A stretch of 64,000 bases of DNA. Origin: Craspedostauros australis (Eukaryota > Bacillariophyta > Bacillariophyceae > Mastogloiales > Achnanthaceae). The first letter of the stretch is position 1. Every line of letters starts with the position of its first letter. The notes under the pieces are model-generated. The model saw only the letters and a program-made list of their open reading frames with translations. It was not told where the DNA came from and did not search any database. A program made the translations under genes and the position numbers. Shown here piece by piece: positions 44,573-55,471 of this stretch. The DNA lies in the NCBI GenBank assembly GCA_026770025.1, contig JAMXDE010000059.1, positions 186,001 through 250,000 of the forward strand, in the 5' to 3' direction.

Positions 44573-45318
44573 TGTTAGGAATTGAGGGTACGACTTTGTC
44601 GGAATACCCGTAATTGCCGCACCTCCCAACATTGTTCGTCACAGCTTTGTATATTATTCATCACATGTTCAGAGACTATTCGTCACACCTTTGTATACCA
44701 TGTCATTATGACTATGACTAAGCATACGGACGCGATTGATACCTGTATAACCGCGAGGAGGATAGCCTGTCCTCTGGTAATGTAAGGAAGACACCCACGG
44801 CGGATCAGGAGGTCCCGATACCACGCCAACCATGGCAACCATCCAGACGACGACGTCGATCAGAACAACATGTCCATGGGCAGGTGACGCACCTTCTTCA
44901 GAGGACAGCACATGCCTCCCCTGCGGACAAGAACATCCGCAGGTTTGGAACATCAGAAAGGATCAGAATATCCGCAGGTTTGGAACATCACCAAAGATGA
45001 CATCGATCATGAGACGACGGTGTCATGAGAATCAACGACGGAAACATGAGATAGGCAAATGCTCAAGACTGCAGATCCTACCATGCAAGCGTAGACAGCT
45101 ACGACGATGCAGAGACAAGGAAGCAAGAACAGAGCATGATGAACGAAGAGGGAAGCACCTAAGAAACAACAGGATGCCCCGTGTCGTTACCGCGACAGAT
45201 GCCTGTCAAGAAAACGAAATCGGAAGAGAAAGTGAGATTGTGCTCACAGTTCTAAAACGGTACAGTTTCTAACAGCAGATTAGATCTTAGTACTAACTAT
45301 AACCCCGGATTTCCAACA
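44573..45318 (+). repeat. Right LTR of element E, 746 bp
   Basis: It runs TGTTAGGAAT...TTTCCAACA and is followed by TGCATT, the right duplication copy. Confidence 0.92.
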
Positions 45319-47407
45319 TGCATTGTGAGACGTCGACGGTTGAGTTGATGGTGACAGCACTACCTGCATCGACAGGATCATTCACAGGTAAGTATAGAAA
45401 TAAAACTCATCTTTGATGCACGGACTTGTTCTCTGAACAACGCTGGTAAATGATGGAAACACTTCATTGCAACAGCTAATTCAACCACACGTACGTACGT
45501 ATAATACTGTAGTATACCCTAGTATATTCAATTATCTTCTATTATACTCTATTCTATCGTATCAGTAGTTCCATCTGATTCCTGTTGAACTGCAACAACA
45601 GCCACGAGAGTTTTTCATCCAACTGCGTGATCCTGTTGTGCTTTGCGGACGGCAATCACGAGAACAACTCCAAACCAGCAACAGCAAACCCCTGGTGATG
45701 CCATGCAAAACGCACTAATACATACCGATACGATACACCATCTCATTTGAACCATAAACTGAGCGTATCATGTGAATGCTGGACTTTTGACGAGAGTGAA
45801 CGTCGCACTTTAATCAACATTATTTGTATTGCCATTTCGGTCCGTACGACTACGTGTTGTGATGTCCAAAAACTCTAGGGGACACCCCTGCTTCATGGTC
45901 CATGATCATGCCCATCCCCGTCACATCCATCGTATCCGAGCATCCTATCGCTCTGAACGCTTTCGTATCCATTGGCTGGGCATGTATTGTGCCAGGTTTG
46001 CTCATTGTTCTCTCTCCAGCTTGCGATATGTGGAAATCTGGAGTTTCGACACCAGGCGAAAAACTCCGGTCCTCTGTCATGCAATCAAGACATTTCATGC
46101 ATCCGACCTTCGTTGCTACCGCCATGCAGCATCCCAGATCCAGTAGGATCCAGGCAACATAGTGGCGCAGCCGAAAGGGCTGGCGAGTGGATACCCATGA
46201 CGGGCGGCTTGGTTTTGCGAATGCCACTCTCGAATTGTTCGATGCTCCAAAACCAACCTCCCGTCGTTGGCGTCGAGAATGATCCTGGTAAACATTGGAA
46301 GTTCTCACTGGAATATTACTCAACCGATCTCCCAAGTGACTCTGAGTGCTTCTTGTATGGGCGGTGTGTCCATGTCGTAGATGTGTGGTGTAGCGCCCGG
46401 TCCCAAGCGACGGGCATCGGGTGCCGCCCCTACCCCCAAAAACTCTTGGAAACCACTTTTGCTTGTTGACGACGACGTATCCACCGCCGGATGGACGCCA
46501 AACTTCGTGGGTACCTCCATCATGATCCATTCCATACATCTTGCGCATCAATGGTGGTCGGAATGGTCTGTCTCGATCATACAGGCTCTTTTCCTTGGAG
46601 CAGATGTTGCGTCAAAACGATGGTTCTGATTCCGTTCGATATATCTCCGTCCACCGCTGGGTTATACATGCGATACCACACGTATCCATAATCTGTAAGA
46701 TTTCAGATCCGTCGACGTGCTTGGAAGTCCATATGGAGGTGTGGTACTTGCGGCATATTTGATGGCTGCTCTTGGTTGTGGTTTTGGGACGCCATTGTCG
46801 TGTGTTTGTGTGGGTTTCGTTGTTTGGACCTTTGGGGTTTAGTGAAGTTGAACATTTAATGAACAAATCCGCATACAGTTTCATGTTACCTGGTTTGTTC
46901 CTTGTGCTTCTACGTCTCGTTGAGAATTTGAGCACGACAAAGCACGTCAATCCGTGCGAGGTTTCATGGAATACGCGAGCTCTGTTTCCGTGACTGCAGT
47001 ACAACACGGGAACAAATGGAAAGTCATATGTAATAAAATTTATACCACGATTACCGCTACCAAAAAAATTGTTTTCAGGAGGAGGAAATCACGAACAAAA
47101 ACAAGAGAAGGCTCCGCAAATCAAGCTAGAGAGAGGGCGTTGCTCTCCGTTCAAAATCTGGCGACGAAAGCGGAGAATGCAGCATCGTCCCCACCTCCGG
47201 CCATGTTGATCAAACAACAATAAAAAGCGCACTATACGTTGTATTGGTATGTAGACTACCACACAAGACAAAACAGAACACAATACAACACAAATCATCA
47301 TCTGTGTTGTTCGCTGCTGATGTGATCGTTATCCATTGGCTTGTTTACGTGAATTGGACAGATCTGGAAATGGGACCATTATTGTACTCCTCGCCATCGG
47401 CTTTTGT
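45319..47407. other. Unique region downstream of E, no gene called
   Basis: 45480-45570 is A+T-rich with repeated TAGTATA / TATTATACT words. Frames exist on both strands at about 45830-46550 (for example a 233-codon minus frame), but overlapping frames look equally plausible and none shows a known motif. No terminal repeat matching the right side of the transposase-like gene at 47589-51302 was found. Confidence 0.35.
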
Positions 47408-47628
47408 TCAACCGGAAGCAGGCGATTCTTCCTCGCTTTCAAGCACCATACCACCATGCAGAACAAGGATGCCGCTCTCATCATAATCCGGATCATTTGG
47501 GTCTCCTCCTGCCCAGGTGTCCGGGTCGGTCAACTCCATCAGATTTTGATCGGCTTCCACAATGTCCAACGGTATCATGTCCTCCTCTTCAACCTCGTAT
47601 TCCTTGTTGTTCTCTTTGTTCGCATTTG
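47408..47628 (-). pseudogene. Out-of-frame acidic C-terminal tail of the transposase-like gene
   Basis: Shifting one base near 47625 relative to the 47589-51302 frame opens about 72 codons of clearly protein-like, acidic sequence (EEEDMIPLDIVEADQNLMEL, then DPDTWAGGDPNDPDYDESG) ending at 47408-47410. The shorter frame ends abruptly after QGIRG. A one-base indel in an older gene, a small unrecognised intron or programmed frameshifting would all explain it. Confidence 0.5.
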
Positions 47629-50600
47629 TCCAATTTCTCTAGCTCTTTCAAGTACGTTATCGCACGCTTCACTGGACCTGCCAGGAATGATTTGATGAAT
47701 GCTATGGTTGTCTTCATGCGTCCTTCCCAATCAGCAATCAGAGGTCCTTTCAGCAAGGCATCGTACACGACGTACGCCGTCTCTCGTTTGTCTTTATCTT
47801 TCTCACCATCGATCTTCGCCCGACAAATGATCTCTGCGACCGCCCTCGACATGAGGGGTGCCTTCTCGGACGATGCCGCGGCTTTCTGAGCTGTGGTGAG
47901 TTTCGGCTTGTCTTGGAAGGTCTTCGCCCAACCAGCTCGACAATTGGCTGGGGCATCTTTTGTTGCGCCGTCCTTGTATGATGAACGAGGCGGGACCACT
48001 TCTTCCATTGCACGCTTCCTCACACCCTTACGCCAGTCTATTGTTTTGGTGCGGTCCTCGCCTCTCTTTCGTTTCGAGCTAGTTGGCTTCTTGGTGGATT
48101 GCGCTGCTTGCTCTGTGGATTGTGTGGCTGTTGCCTGGGTGGATTGAGCAGCATCTTCCGAAGAATCGTTGGGTGCTGCCGAGGTGGATTGCGCGACCTG
48201 CTCTGTGGATTGTGCGGCTGCTATCTGGGTGGTTTGAGCAGCAACTTCCGTACATTCGTTGGCTGTCGCCTGGATGGAATGGGCGGCCGCAACCTCCGTG
48301 GGTTGAGCAGCATGTTCCGTAGATGCGTTGGATGCCGTCGAGGTGGATTGAACGGCTGCTGCCTGGGTGGAGGGCGCCGCTTGCTCCGTGGATTGTGTTG
48401 CTGCTGCCTGGGTGGATCGAGCAGCATCTTCCGTAGATTCGTTGGCTGCTGCCTGGGTGGATTGCGCTGCTTGCTCCGTGGATTGTGTGGCTGCTGCCGG
48501 GGTGGAATGTGCAGCCTGATTCGTGGAGTCGTCGGCTGCTGCAGGGGTGGAATGCGCTGCCTGATTTGTGGAGTTGTCGGCTGCTGCTGCAGTGACTTTC
48601 GCCGCCTGCTTCGTTGATTTCTTGGCTCCTCCTGGCTTGATGACGAACGCAGCCTCCACTGGCTCCACCGTGCCCTTCAAAATGCTCATCTCGAGGTTCT
48701 GCATGTAGTACTTGTCGAGGTGCTTGTCCACCAACACTGGATCTGATACATCCGACAACGCCGTGACTTTGACACTGCCGTTACGAAAATCCAACTCATG
48801 CGTGGCGCGAGTTTTGGGTGGGATGGTGGTGGAGAATGTTGTTTTGCGCGTTGGATCGACTGGGAACAGAAGCGGCGCTTGCAGGTCTTTTCCCTCCAAC
48901 AGCAACGTCACGCTGCCTTTGATCTGCTTCCCCACAAGAATATTGAACACATGCTCTTCCGTTTGTGATTTACCGTTTTCGGATCCGTCAATGTACCAAG
49001 TGAGACCTTTATTGATGTAGCTGAAGTGCGCATCCAGCAGGCCCTTGCCTGTCTGGGCCTCCGTAAACAGCCATCGGATGATTTGATGAGATGGTCTGGG
49101 CAGTGCGTTGGCGCTGTTGATGGTCTCCACCTCCGCTTTGGCCGCAGCATAGACTTCTTCTGTCTTGGGATCCTCGGCTTCGGGATTGAATGCGACGCCC
49201 TCCTCCCCGCGATTCCGCCCATGAATGTATCGCATCAGCGACGGACTCGAGAAGCAGCTAGCATTGTCACTTTGTATCACGATTTCTGTCCGATCAGGGT
49301 GCATCTTGGGCAGGATCTTCGTCATGAGCAACTTGAGCGCTCCAGCAACCTGCACCTGGTCCTGTGAATGGTAGGTTTTGATGAGCAGATCCACGAAACG
49401 ATAGTGATAGGCACCATCTTCAAATGTAATTGTCATCATACCCAGCAACGACATACCTCTCTTCCCAAAGTATTCAGATTGGGCCTCTTTGCTGCAGATA
49501 GGCAATATTTTCTGCTTGTGATCGAGCACCACCATCATCTTGCGCGGATTGTGCTTCAGAGATTCCTTCTCCTCCCGAATTGCCTTGAATTGGACCATTG
49601 CCCTCACTTTGTGACTCATGTATACTCGAAGCTGCTCCTGGCAGATAAGGACAGCCCCAAACATCGTCTCGACTTCTTTCCTGTTCTCTTCGCCTCGAAC
49701 ATGCTTGATGGCACGGCGCAGAAACTCTTGGACACGGACTGGAAAGAAATCGTGGATGTCTGCGCAACGTTCGCACACTTTCTCGGTGTGGATGTCATAG
49801 TCGGAGCGGAGCGCATATTCACACGGATGCAGCATGTCGAATACGGAACGAAGCTTCATGTGCGAATGGGTGTAGTCCCACTTGACAAATGCGAAGATTT
49901 CGTTCCAATCTTCGACAATCCTTCCTATCTCGTCGCGAAGCTCCTTCCTGCTGTCATCCTCGCCAAGCTCCTTCCTCCTGTCATCCTCGTCAAGTTCCTT
50001 CATGCTGTCATCCTCGCCAAGCTCCTTCTTCCTGTCAACGCCGCCCAGCAACACGCCGAGTCTCGTAAACATATCCGAAAGCTTCACTGATACTTCCATC
50101 ATGTCAACGTAGTAGGAAGACAGGCCCGTTTGGCACTTGCCACGCCTGGTCAGGAGCGCGAATATCTCTCGGAATGTGTTGTACCCCACCGGCTTGTTCT
50201 CAACGCTCATCTTGTACTTGCGGAACAACCCTCTCACGGAGTTTTTGCCGCGCAGAAACACAGGCAATCCTTCGTAGACGATGCCATGCATTTTCACCGA
50301 GCGCGATGTGCCGGGTTTGTAGTGTGTGACTGAGGTGAGAAAGGAAATCAATTCCTGCAGCTTTTCCTTGCAAAGACGGGTTCGCTTTCCCTTGAGCGGG
50401 AACTCGGCTCCACCAAGAAGCTTGATTGCATCCTCCATTGCGTTGTTGTAGCAGACATGCCACAGGTTCGTGCGCATGGAATCGACCTGTGCTCGCTGTT
50501 CTTCTGAAAGCTTGTCTGCGTGCCCGCGGAGAATTTTTGCGCAGTCTTCGCGGCTGGAGGTGTGGGCGAGGATTGCGCGTCCCATTTGTGCCACGTCGTG

Positions 50601-51302
50601 GCTTCCAAAGAATATCATCAGACAGACAGTCTCCTCCAATGTCGTTGATGGCAACTGTTGGTCCTCTCGCACAAACTTCATGACTTCCTTCAGCTGACGA
50701 AGAGGCGTCGTGTTCGAAAAAAGTATTCTGGATCCGACAGCGCTCAATTCGTTCCAGGCCCGGGTGATCACTGACCACATTTGTGATTGTAATTCGGTGT
50801 TGTCTGGGACCTTCACGAAGCCGTTGTTTGGGAAGTCTCTCAAATAAGCTGCGTGCCTTTGTCCTTCGGCGAGAATAGAGATCAGCTTGCTTTTCATCGT
50901 TTCATCGGCGTCCGATTCGTTGCCGTTATCTTCGGCTTGGTCATAGTCGCTGTCGTTGTCGTCGCTGTCGCCGCTGCCCTCCTGTTCGTCGGACCTGAGT
51001 TCGAGGACACTCATCATCTCCGCGTCTGCGCTTGGGTCTGTCGACTCTGCGTCATCGAGGATCTCGACATCGCCCTGGACATCAGCATCATCATGTGGCT
51101 CATCGTGCGGCTCCTCCTGAGCACGTTGCTCAGCCACATCAACGTCACGAACTGCGCCAGTGCTTGCGTTGTTGGTGATGGTTTGGTCATGACTGTTGCC
51201 GATGTCATTGTTGGTGTGATGGCTGTCCTTGACAGGCGTGTCGGTCCCTGCCGGGGTGTCTGTTGCATCGAGCGTCTGGTTGTCAATGACCTCCATTTCC
51301 AT
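47589..51302 (-). CDS. DDE-transposase-like protein, diverged homologue of element F's protein (1237 aa)
   Basis: It has an acidic N-terminus (about 1-150) and a middle region shared with the F protein (LLTRRGK-x2-TGLSSYY). A Cys/His segment (HPCEYAL...CERC) is also shared, followed by YMSHKVRAMVQF. The candidate catalytic residues are D594 (VLDHKQKILP), D679 (QSDNASCF) and E748 (TEAQTGKGLLDAHF). About 30 extra residues lie between the last two compared with F. Residues about 900-1090 are a degenerate repeat of Ser-Thr-x-x-Ala-Ala units, followed by a lysine-rich stretch and a C-terminal helical domain also shared with F. A KELGEDDS-type decapeptide is repeated near 49940-50040. The function as a transposase is inferred from the acidic triad and homology to a TIR-bounded element. 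No terminal inverted repeats were found for this copy, so it may be an eroded element or an exapted gene. Confidence 0.75.
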   Translation of the reverse strand: MEMEVIDNQTLDATDTPAGTDTPVKDSHHTNNDIGNSHDQTITNNASTGAVRDVDVAEQRAQEEPHDEPHDDADVQGDVEILDDAESTDPSADAEMMSVLELRSDEQEGSGDSDDNDSDYDQAEDNGNESDADETMKSKLISILAEGQRHAAYLRDFPNNGFVKVPDNTELQSQMWSVITRAWNELSAVGSRILFSNTTPLRQLKEVMKFVREDQQLPSTTLEETVCLMIFFGSHDVAQMGRAILAHTSSREDCAKILRGHADKLSEEQRAQVDSMRTNLWHVCYNNAMEDAIKLLGGAEFPLKGKRTRLCKEKLQELISFLTSVTHYKPGTSRSVKMHGIVYEGLPVFLRGKNSVRGLFRKYKMSVENKPVGYNTFREIFALLTRRGKCQTGLSSYYVDMMEVSVKLSDMFTRLGVLLGGVDRKKELGEDDSMKELDEDDRRKELGEDDSRKELRDEIGRIVEDWNEIFAFVKWDYTHSHMKLRSVFDMLHPCEYALRSDYDIHTEKVCERCADIHDFFPVRVQEFLRRAIKHVRGEENRKEVETMFGAVLICQEQLRVYMSHKVRAMVQFKAIREEKESLKHNPRKMMVVLDHKQKILPICSKEAQSEYFGKRGMSLLGMMTITFEDGAYHYRFVDLLIKTYHSQDQVQVAGALKLLMTKILPKMHPDRTEIVIQSDNASCFSSPSLMRYIHGRNRGEEGVAFNPEAEDPKTEEVYAAAKAEVETINSANALPRPSHQIIRWLFTEAQTGKGLLDAHFSYINKGLTWYIDGSENGKSQTEEHVFNILVGKQIKGSVTLLLEGKDLQAPLLFPVDPTRKTTFSTTIPPKTRATHELDFRNGSVKVTALSDVSDPVLVDKHLDKYYMQNLEMSILKGTVEPVEAAFVIKPGGAKKSTKQAAKVTAAAADNSTNQAAHSTPAAADDSTNQAAHSTPAAATQSTEQAAQSTQAAANESTEDAARSTQAAATQSTEQAAPSTQAAAVQSTSTASNASTEHAAQPTEVAAAHSIQATANECTEVAAQTTQIAAAQSTEQVAQSTSAAPNDSSEDAAQSTQATATQSTEQAAQSTKKPTSSKRKRGEDRTKTIDWRKGVRKRAMEEVVPPRSSYKDGATKDAPANCRAGWAKTFQDKPKLTTAQKAAASSEKAPLMSRAVAEIICRAKIDGEKDKDKRETAYVVYDALLKGPLIADWEGRMKTTIAFIKSFLAGPVKRAITYLKELEKLDKCEQREQQGIRG

Positions 51303-51326
51303 TGTTGGCGGATCGGGGTTTTGGAC

Positions 51327-52469
51327 TTAAAGACTTGCATGGTCGGTTGGTTCGTTCGTCGCAGCGTGTGTTGGTGTTGTTGTTGTTGTTGCTGCTGCTG
51401 TGGACGTGAAGTCATTGGTTCTGATGGCTGATGCAACAAAGCAGTCCATGCAAAGTCCCAAATCAATGCCGTCTTGGAAGCAACAAGCTAGAGTACAGAA
51501 GTGCTCGTTGCATCCGACACACCTCATGATGCCAAAACGGTTGCGCTGTCCTGGCTTTGTGGTGGTGGTGGTCGTGGTGGTCGTGGTGCCGGCAGCAACC
51601 GCGGGTGGGGTGGCGAATTGATGGCTGTTGTGTGCGACTGCGCCATGTTCTTGCGACGGATCGCGCTGCCCTGGTTCAGTGGCAACTCCACTCATGGTGG
51701 AATGCGCATTGCCGTCAGAGGAACTTGGAGGATTATCAGATCCGAACTGGGGGTGAGTAGCAGGTGGCGTGAGATGCATCTGCAGTTGCATGTGCGAATG
51801 CTGCTGCAGTTGCGTGTCCACATATGGTTGAGCAAGTGAAGTATGTGGCTCTGCTCGGAGTGGGGATGGCGATAGTGGAGACCCACTGTATGCCGATTGC
51901 TGCCAATACGTTTGTCCAGCCGCATATTGTGGTGCAGGTGGTGAAGAGTATGCGGTGTGATAATGTTGATCATGTGCTCTGCCACTGTACGCATACGTGC
52001 TCTGGGGTGGTGATGTCACAGGGTGCGAAGATCGTGGTGGCATTCCATACAGGTACGGCGGCGCCTGCGTGTGTGGCACCCCGTGCCATGGTGGAGGCAA
52101 GTACTGTGGTGGCATCCGATGCTCTGGTGACGGCAGAGGAGGTATTGCAGGAGGGGAGAAGTACGGTTGAGAATCACGCAAGACAGATGCCCCAAAACTG
52201 GAGGCCTGTCTGTGGGGGGATGGTGTGTTGATCTGGTACCCCGAGTGATGCTCAAAGGTACCATCGTGAGCACGATGTCGTTTGTGTGGCGGAGACCTTC
52301 TGCCATAGTACGGTGCTCCTCCAAGTGCACGATTCATGGTGCGAAGGGGACGATTCCAGGTAGTTCGGTCTGTATGTGTGAAAGTAGATGGCTGTGCTGG
52401 TGGTGGTGGTGTGTGCTTGTGATTGTCTGTTGTTGCTGCTGGTGTTGCTGTTGGTGATGAATCATGCAT
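51327..52469 (-). CDS. Proline/glutamine-rich protein with a C-terminal cysteine cluster (380 aa)
   Basis: Residues 1-300 are low complexity and rich in Pro, Ser, His, Gln and Tyr, as in disordered regulatory proteins. A run of about ten Thr precedes a compact cluster at C317-C343 (CVGCNEHFCTLACC-x9-CMDC), which could bind one or two zinc ions. A Thr/Ala-rich tail follows. It ends only 24 bp before the start of the transposase-like gene on the same strand, so the two may be expressed together or be exons of one gene. I do not recognise the family. The F element has no equivalent ORF. Confidence 0.55.
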   Translation of the reverse strand: MHDSSPTATPAATTDNHKHTPPPPAQPSTFTHTDRTTWNRPLRTMNRALGGAPYYGRRSPPHKRHRAHDGTFEHHSGYQINTPSPHRQASSFGASVLRDSQPYFSPPAIPPLPSPEHRMPPQYLPPPWHGVPHTQAPPYLYGMPPRSSHPVTSPPQSTYAYSGRAHDQHYHTAYSSPPAPQYAAGQTYWQQSAYSGSPLSPSPLRAEPHTSLAQPYVDTQLQQHSHMQLQMHLTPPATHPQFGSDNPPSSSDGNAHSTMSGVATEPGQRDPSQEHGAVAHNSHQFATPPAVAAGTTTTTTTTTTKPGQRNRFGIMRCVGCNEHFCTLACCFQDGIDLGLCMDCFVASAIRTNDFTSTAAATTTTTPTHAATNEPTDHASL

Positions 52470-55159
52470 CGATCATCTCTAGCATTGTCCCAAACGAAAG
52501 CACTCCAGATCACCAAGTATCCCACGCTTCCCGTGGAAGCTAGTGTTGTACTTGACCTCTCACCAACATCGTGACTGGGTATCTGTCAACGTGGAAGCTC
52601 ATGACCAGAGAATCTGCCATGTTCGATGTGCCTGTTTGTCAGGGGGGGAAAATCGATTGGTTGGGATAGCCAGCCCTGATCCGAGATTGGATGGATGCGA
52701 GCAGTTACTCGTAACGGCAGACAAGGCCCTTAGCCAATCATATCGCTTGAAATACGTCAAGGTGAGGGGGAATTCCTAAATTCGAAGACAAAGTATCCAG
52801 TTGAACCGAAGACATATGCACCCAAATTTTGTCTCCAGAATGTCTCAGTGATATCAATTGGGGGCCACTGCAACCCGCCAATTCGCTGCTCCGTGGGCGA
52901 AAGCCTCGTGGAACAACACCACACAAACAGTCCAGCCGATGTCGCTCGCGTGCATGTCGGAAGGAGACGAAGGTGCAGCTCTCCAATGGTGTCGCACACG
53001 AGGGTGACAACGAGAGAGCCAGAGACAACGAACAGCTTCTACACTCATCCTTGAGTGAGGTATCAGTCTGGTACATCAGCACTTGTCATCTCTCGACACC
53101 AGTGGGAAGCAAAGTCGACATCTACAACACGAACAACACAACCAACTCCGTGTCAGCACGCCCTCAACTGTAGGTTCGTGCGGCGGCTACAGCGACCGTT
53201 TCCATCAGAGATGGAAAGAATGTCATCATCTCTGCGATTCAACGGGACCTCCCCTCACAGACCCAGACTTTCCACGCAGATCAGCACAAAGATGCATCCT
53301 GCAACCCACCCTGGAGAGGTTTCCTGATGACACACCATATGACGAAACAGAGAGAGGCGAACGGAGGCAAGGTACATCGCCATTGCGAGCTGCGAAAACC
53401 AGTCCCTCGATTTCCCCCTAACACGCGAGTGAAGCAAAGCCCGAAGTTGACGAGAACGCGCTAAGAGGATGATAGGAACCATGTGGCAACCGTCATCCTC
53501 ATCTCCACTTTCTCTCTCTCTCTCTCTCTCTCTCACGCAATTCGCACTTCAGGAGCCGCTTTCCATCCTTCCAGCTCCCTTTTCGTGCTGGCGTCAAAAC
53601 TTCCCCTTGGCTTGGTATCTATCAGAAATCCGCATGTATCACCTCTTTGCAACATGCACACAGGGACGTGTGTGTACGACATGGTCGAATTCGGAATGCT
53701 ACTCTGCGTGCCTGGACAAGCAAGTCGTGGCCCATGCCAGTTTGATCGGCGTCCTACAAGCGCGTCTACATAGACAAGTACTCTACGACCCGGACAGTTC
53801 TACCAACTCGCGTGATGGACATGGTGCCACATGGTACCATATGTCGGGAACAACGCCGACGAACCTCCATCGGGCGCCTCAGAGGAGAAAGGAGAGGGCA
53901 ACATTGACAACCTGTTGGGAAAATGACTTCAAGCAAGAAAATAAGCGTCAAGCGGATCGGAACAGCAAAAGCATTTCCTACGATACGTACCTATTACAAT
54001 TATTTAGTGTACCACAATACCAGGTAGATGCAACCAAGCCATTGTTACAGTAACAACATACAGATCTGGAATAATGTGCTGCAGTCTTCCACCAATCCTT
54101 CATGGACACATTCTGGGCGCATTGGTGTGCAGTGTCGTTGGTTGAATCAAAGGTGTGTTGTCCCCGTTTGCGGCAACCACACTGCGAACTGAAATGCTGC
54201 ACCACGGAAACGAACGGAAATGGAAACGATGCCGTCGTCTCGTTTGGCACTCCTATGCATCAGATATAACGTCTGGCCGCGGACCATACGAATATAGGCT
54301 GATAACCCATGAAACATGATTGGTGCAAAGGGTTCCACGTCAGTGTCGCGATGATATTTCTGTCGTCACAAGGCATGGGTACAGCGAATTGAAATGAAGG
54401 AAAATAACGTTAACGTTAAATATTGCAAGAAACGATAGATATTTTTGTCAATGCAGTGTCAAATATGGTTGTAAGGCGTTAAATTCAAATCACCCAAAAC
54501 ACACAAGCTTCCAACAGCGGCAAGCAGCGAGTGCGTAGCAGCTTGGACGACCCAGAAGTCATCGTTAATTCTAATGATGCATGCTTTAATCTCCCCAATG
54601 ATATAACTAGAACGAATACGGGTACAATAGATATGAGAAACCCATTGTGAATAGCTAAGAACATGCTAGAATCATATAAACTAACGAGGTTAGACCCTCA
54701 TAGACTGTTGGGGTTAGGGTTAGGGGGCTTGGGGTTCGGGATGCCACCACCAGGCAACATCAAATGAGCAGCGCACCGCTGTTCCGGAAGCCGAGCAAGT
54801 CGTGGAAACCATGGGCGCCAATTCTGCAACGGACAATGACATGTCGTGTTGGACTAGCTTCCCACTTTTTCAAACACTGATTGTCGAACGGGAACCCCAA
54901 TCTTTCCCGAAATCCACGCTCAAAAGTATCAAAACAGTGACGTCTGTACGTCGCCGCCAAATTAGTTGTAGCCTTACCTCAAAACTAAAATTAAAATAAC
55001 TTCTGAACTAAAGGAGATAGGGGGGGGGGGTCTTGAGGGTTGTGTAGGGTCCTCACATATAGGGCTATCGATGTGTGAAGTTTAAGAGGCAGCAATTTGG
55101 AATCATCGGGGAATATCCATCGATCCTGTTGAACCCGGGTCGTATGACTGCATGAGCTT
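52470..55159. other. Intergenic region with CT microsatellite and weak open frames
   Basis: A (CT)n tract lies at about 53510-53534. Frames such as 53469-54053 on the plus strand run through that repeat and have no recognisable motif. 54400-54700 is A+T-rich and contains the palindromic AACGTTAACGTT. A run of G occurs at about 55021-55030. No gene is called. Confidence 0.4.
54709..54731. repeat. Short telomere-like TTAGGG stretch
   Basis: TTGGGGTTAGGGTTAGGGGG holds about three imperfect units of the TTAGGG repeat used at telomeres of many stramenopiles. It is too short to say whether it is a former chromosome end, a repair scar or chance. Confidence 0.4.
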
Positions 55160-55471
55160 ATGGCTGTTTACGCACCTCGACCGTACCTGTTGCCCATGAA
55201 AGCGTACCACGGAAGGGACATGGAGTCGAGTGACACGCTCGTCAAGCAGATCGACAGAAGTCCGTTCGACCCAGATCGCGCCATTGCATACATGCAAGAG
55301 TCTCTGCATCTACGAGCTACATGGACCCATAGCCAAGTCCTCGTGATCAGAATGCAGCTGAAGTATGGTGAACCCTGCATTGAGGCGATTGCATTTTGCG
55401 ACCTTGACACTTCCACTTCAGAATGGCATCACAAGGAGGCTACTACTTTTGATGTTCATAGTGCTAAATAG
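55160..55471 (+). CDS. Hypothetical protein, 103 aa
   Basis: The frame has balanced composition and reads like a globular protein (YAPRPYLLPMKAYHGRDMES, then DPDRAIAYMQESLHL), unlike the low-complexity frames around it. No known motif and no signal peptide were seen. The frame after its stop continues with protein-like text in another phase at about 55530-55780, so it may be an exon or a decayed gene. Confidence 0.25.
   Translation: MAVYAPRPYLLPMKAYHGRDMESSDTLVKQIDRSPFDPDRAIAYMQESLHLRATWTHSQVLVIRMQLKYGEPCIEAIAFCDLDTSTSEWHHKEATTFDVHSAK

Larger units (their letters stand above)
37721..45318 (+). mobile_element. Element E: complete copia of a second family
   Basis: It has a left LTR of 731 bp, a right LTR of 746 bp, an internal domain with one intact frame, a junction palindrome, a polypurine tract and a 6-bp duplication. 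The LTRs are highly similar; the left one lacks about 16 bp present near 45010-45030 in the right one, and the second T of the start reads TGTG versus TGTT. All parts for autonomous movement are present. Confidence 0.93.

Noticed and set aside
46380-46450. Possible partner of F's terminal repeat (CGGTCCCAAGCGACGGG)
   Set aside because: It shares only a few bases with GACCCACTTGAGTGACGGGACC and has no matching inverted copy near the transposase-like gene.
45850-46551. Minus-strand 233-codon frame downstream of element E
   Set aside because: Other frames over the same bases look equally coding-like, the text is rich in Arg, Gly and Ser without domains, and no start or context supports it.
53469-54053. 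Plus-strand 194-codon frame
   Set aside because: It runs through a CT microsatellite (SLSLSLSL) and shows no motif; likely chance.
47000-54700. Terminal inverted repeats around the second transposase-like gene
   Set aside because: I compared sequences on both sides by eye and found no inverted match; a computed search could still find a short or eroded one.
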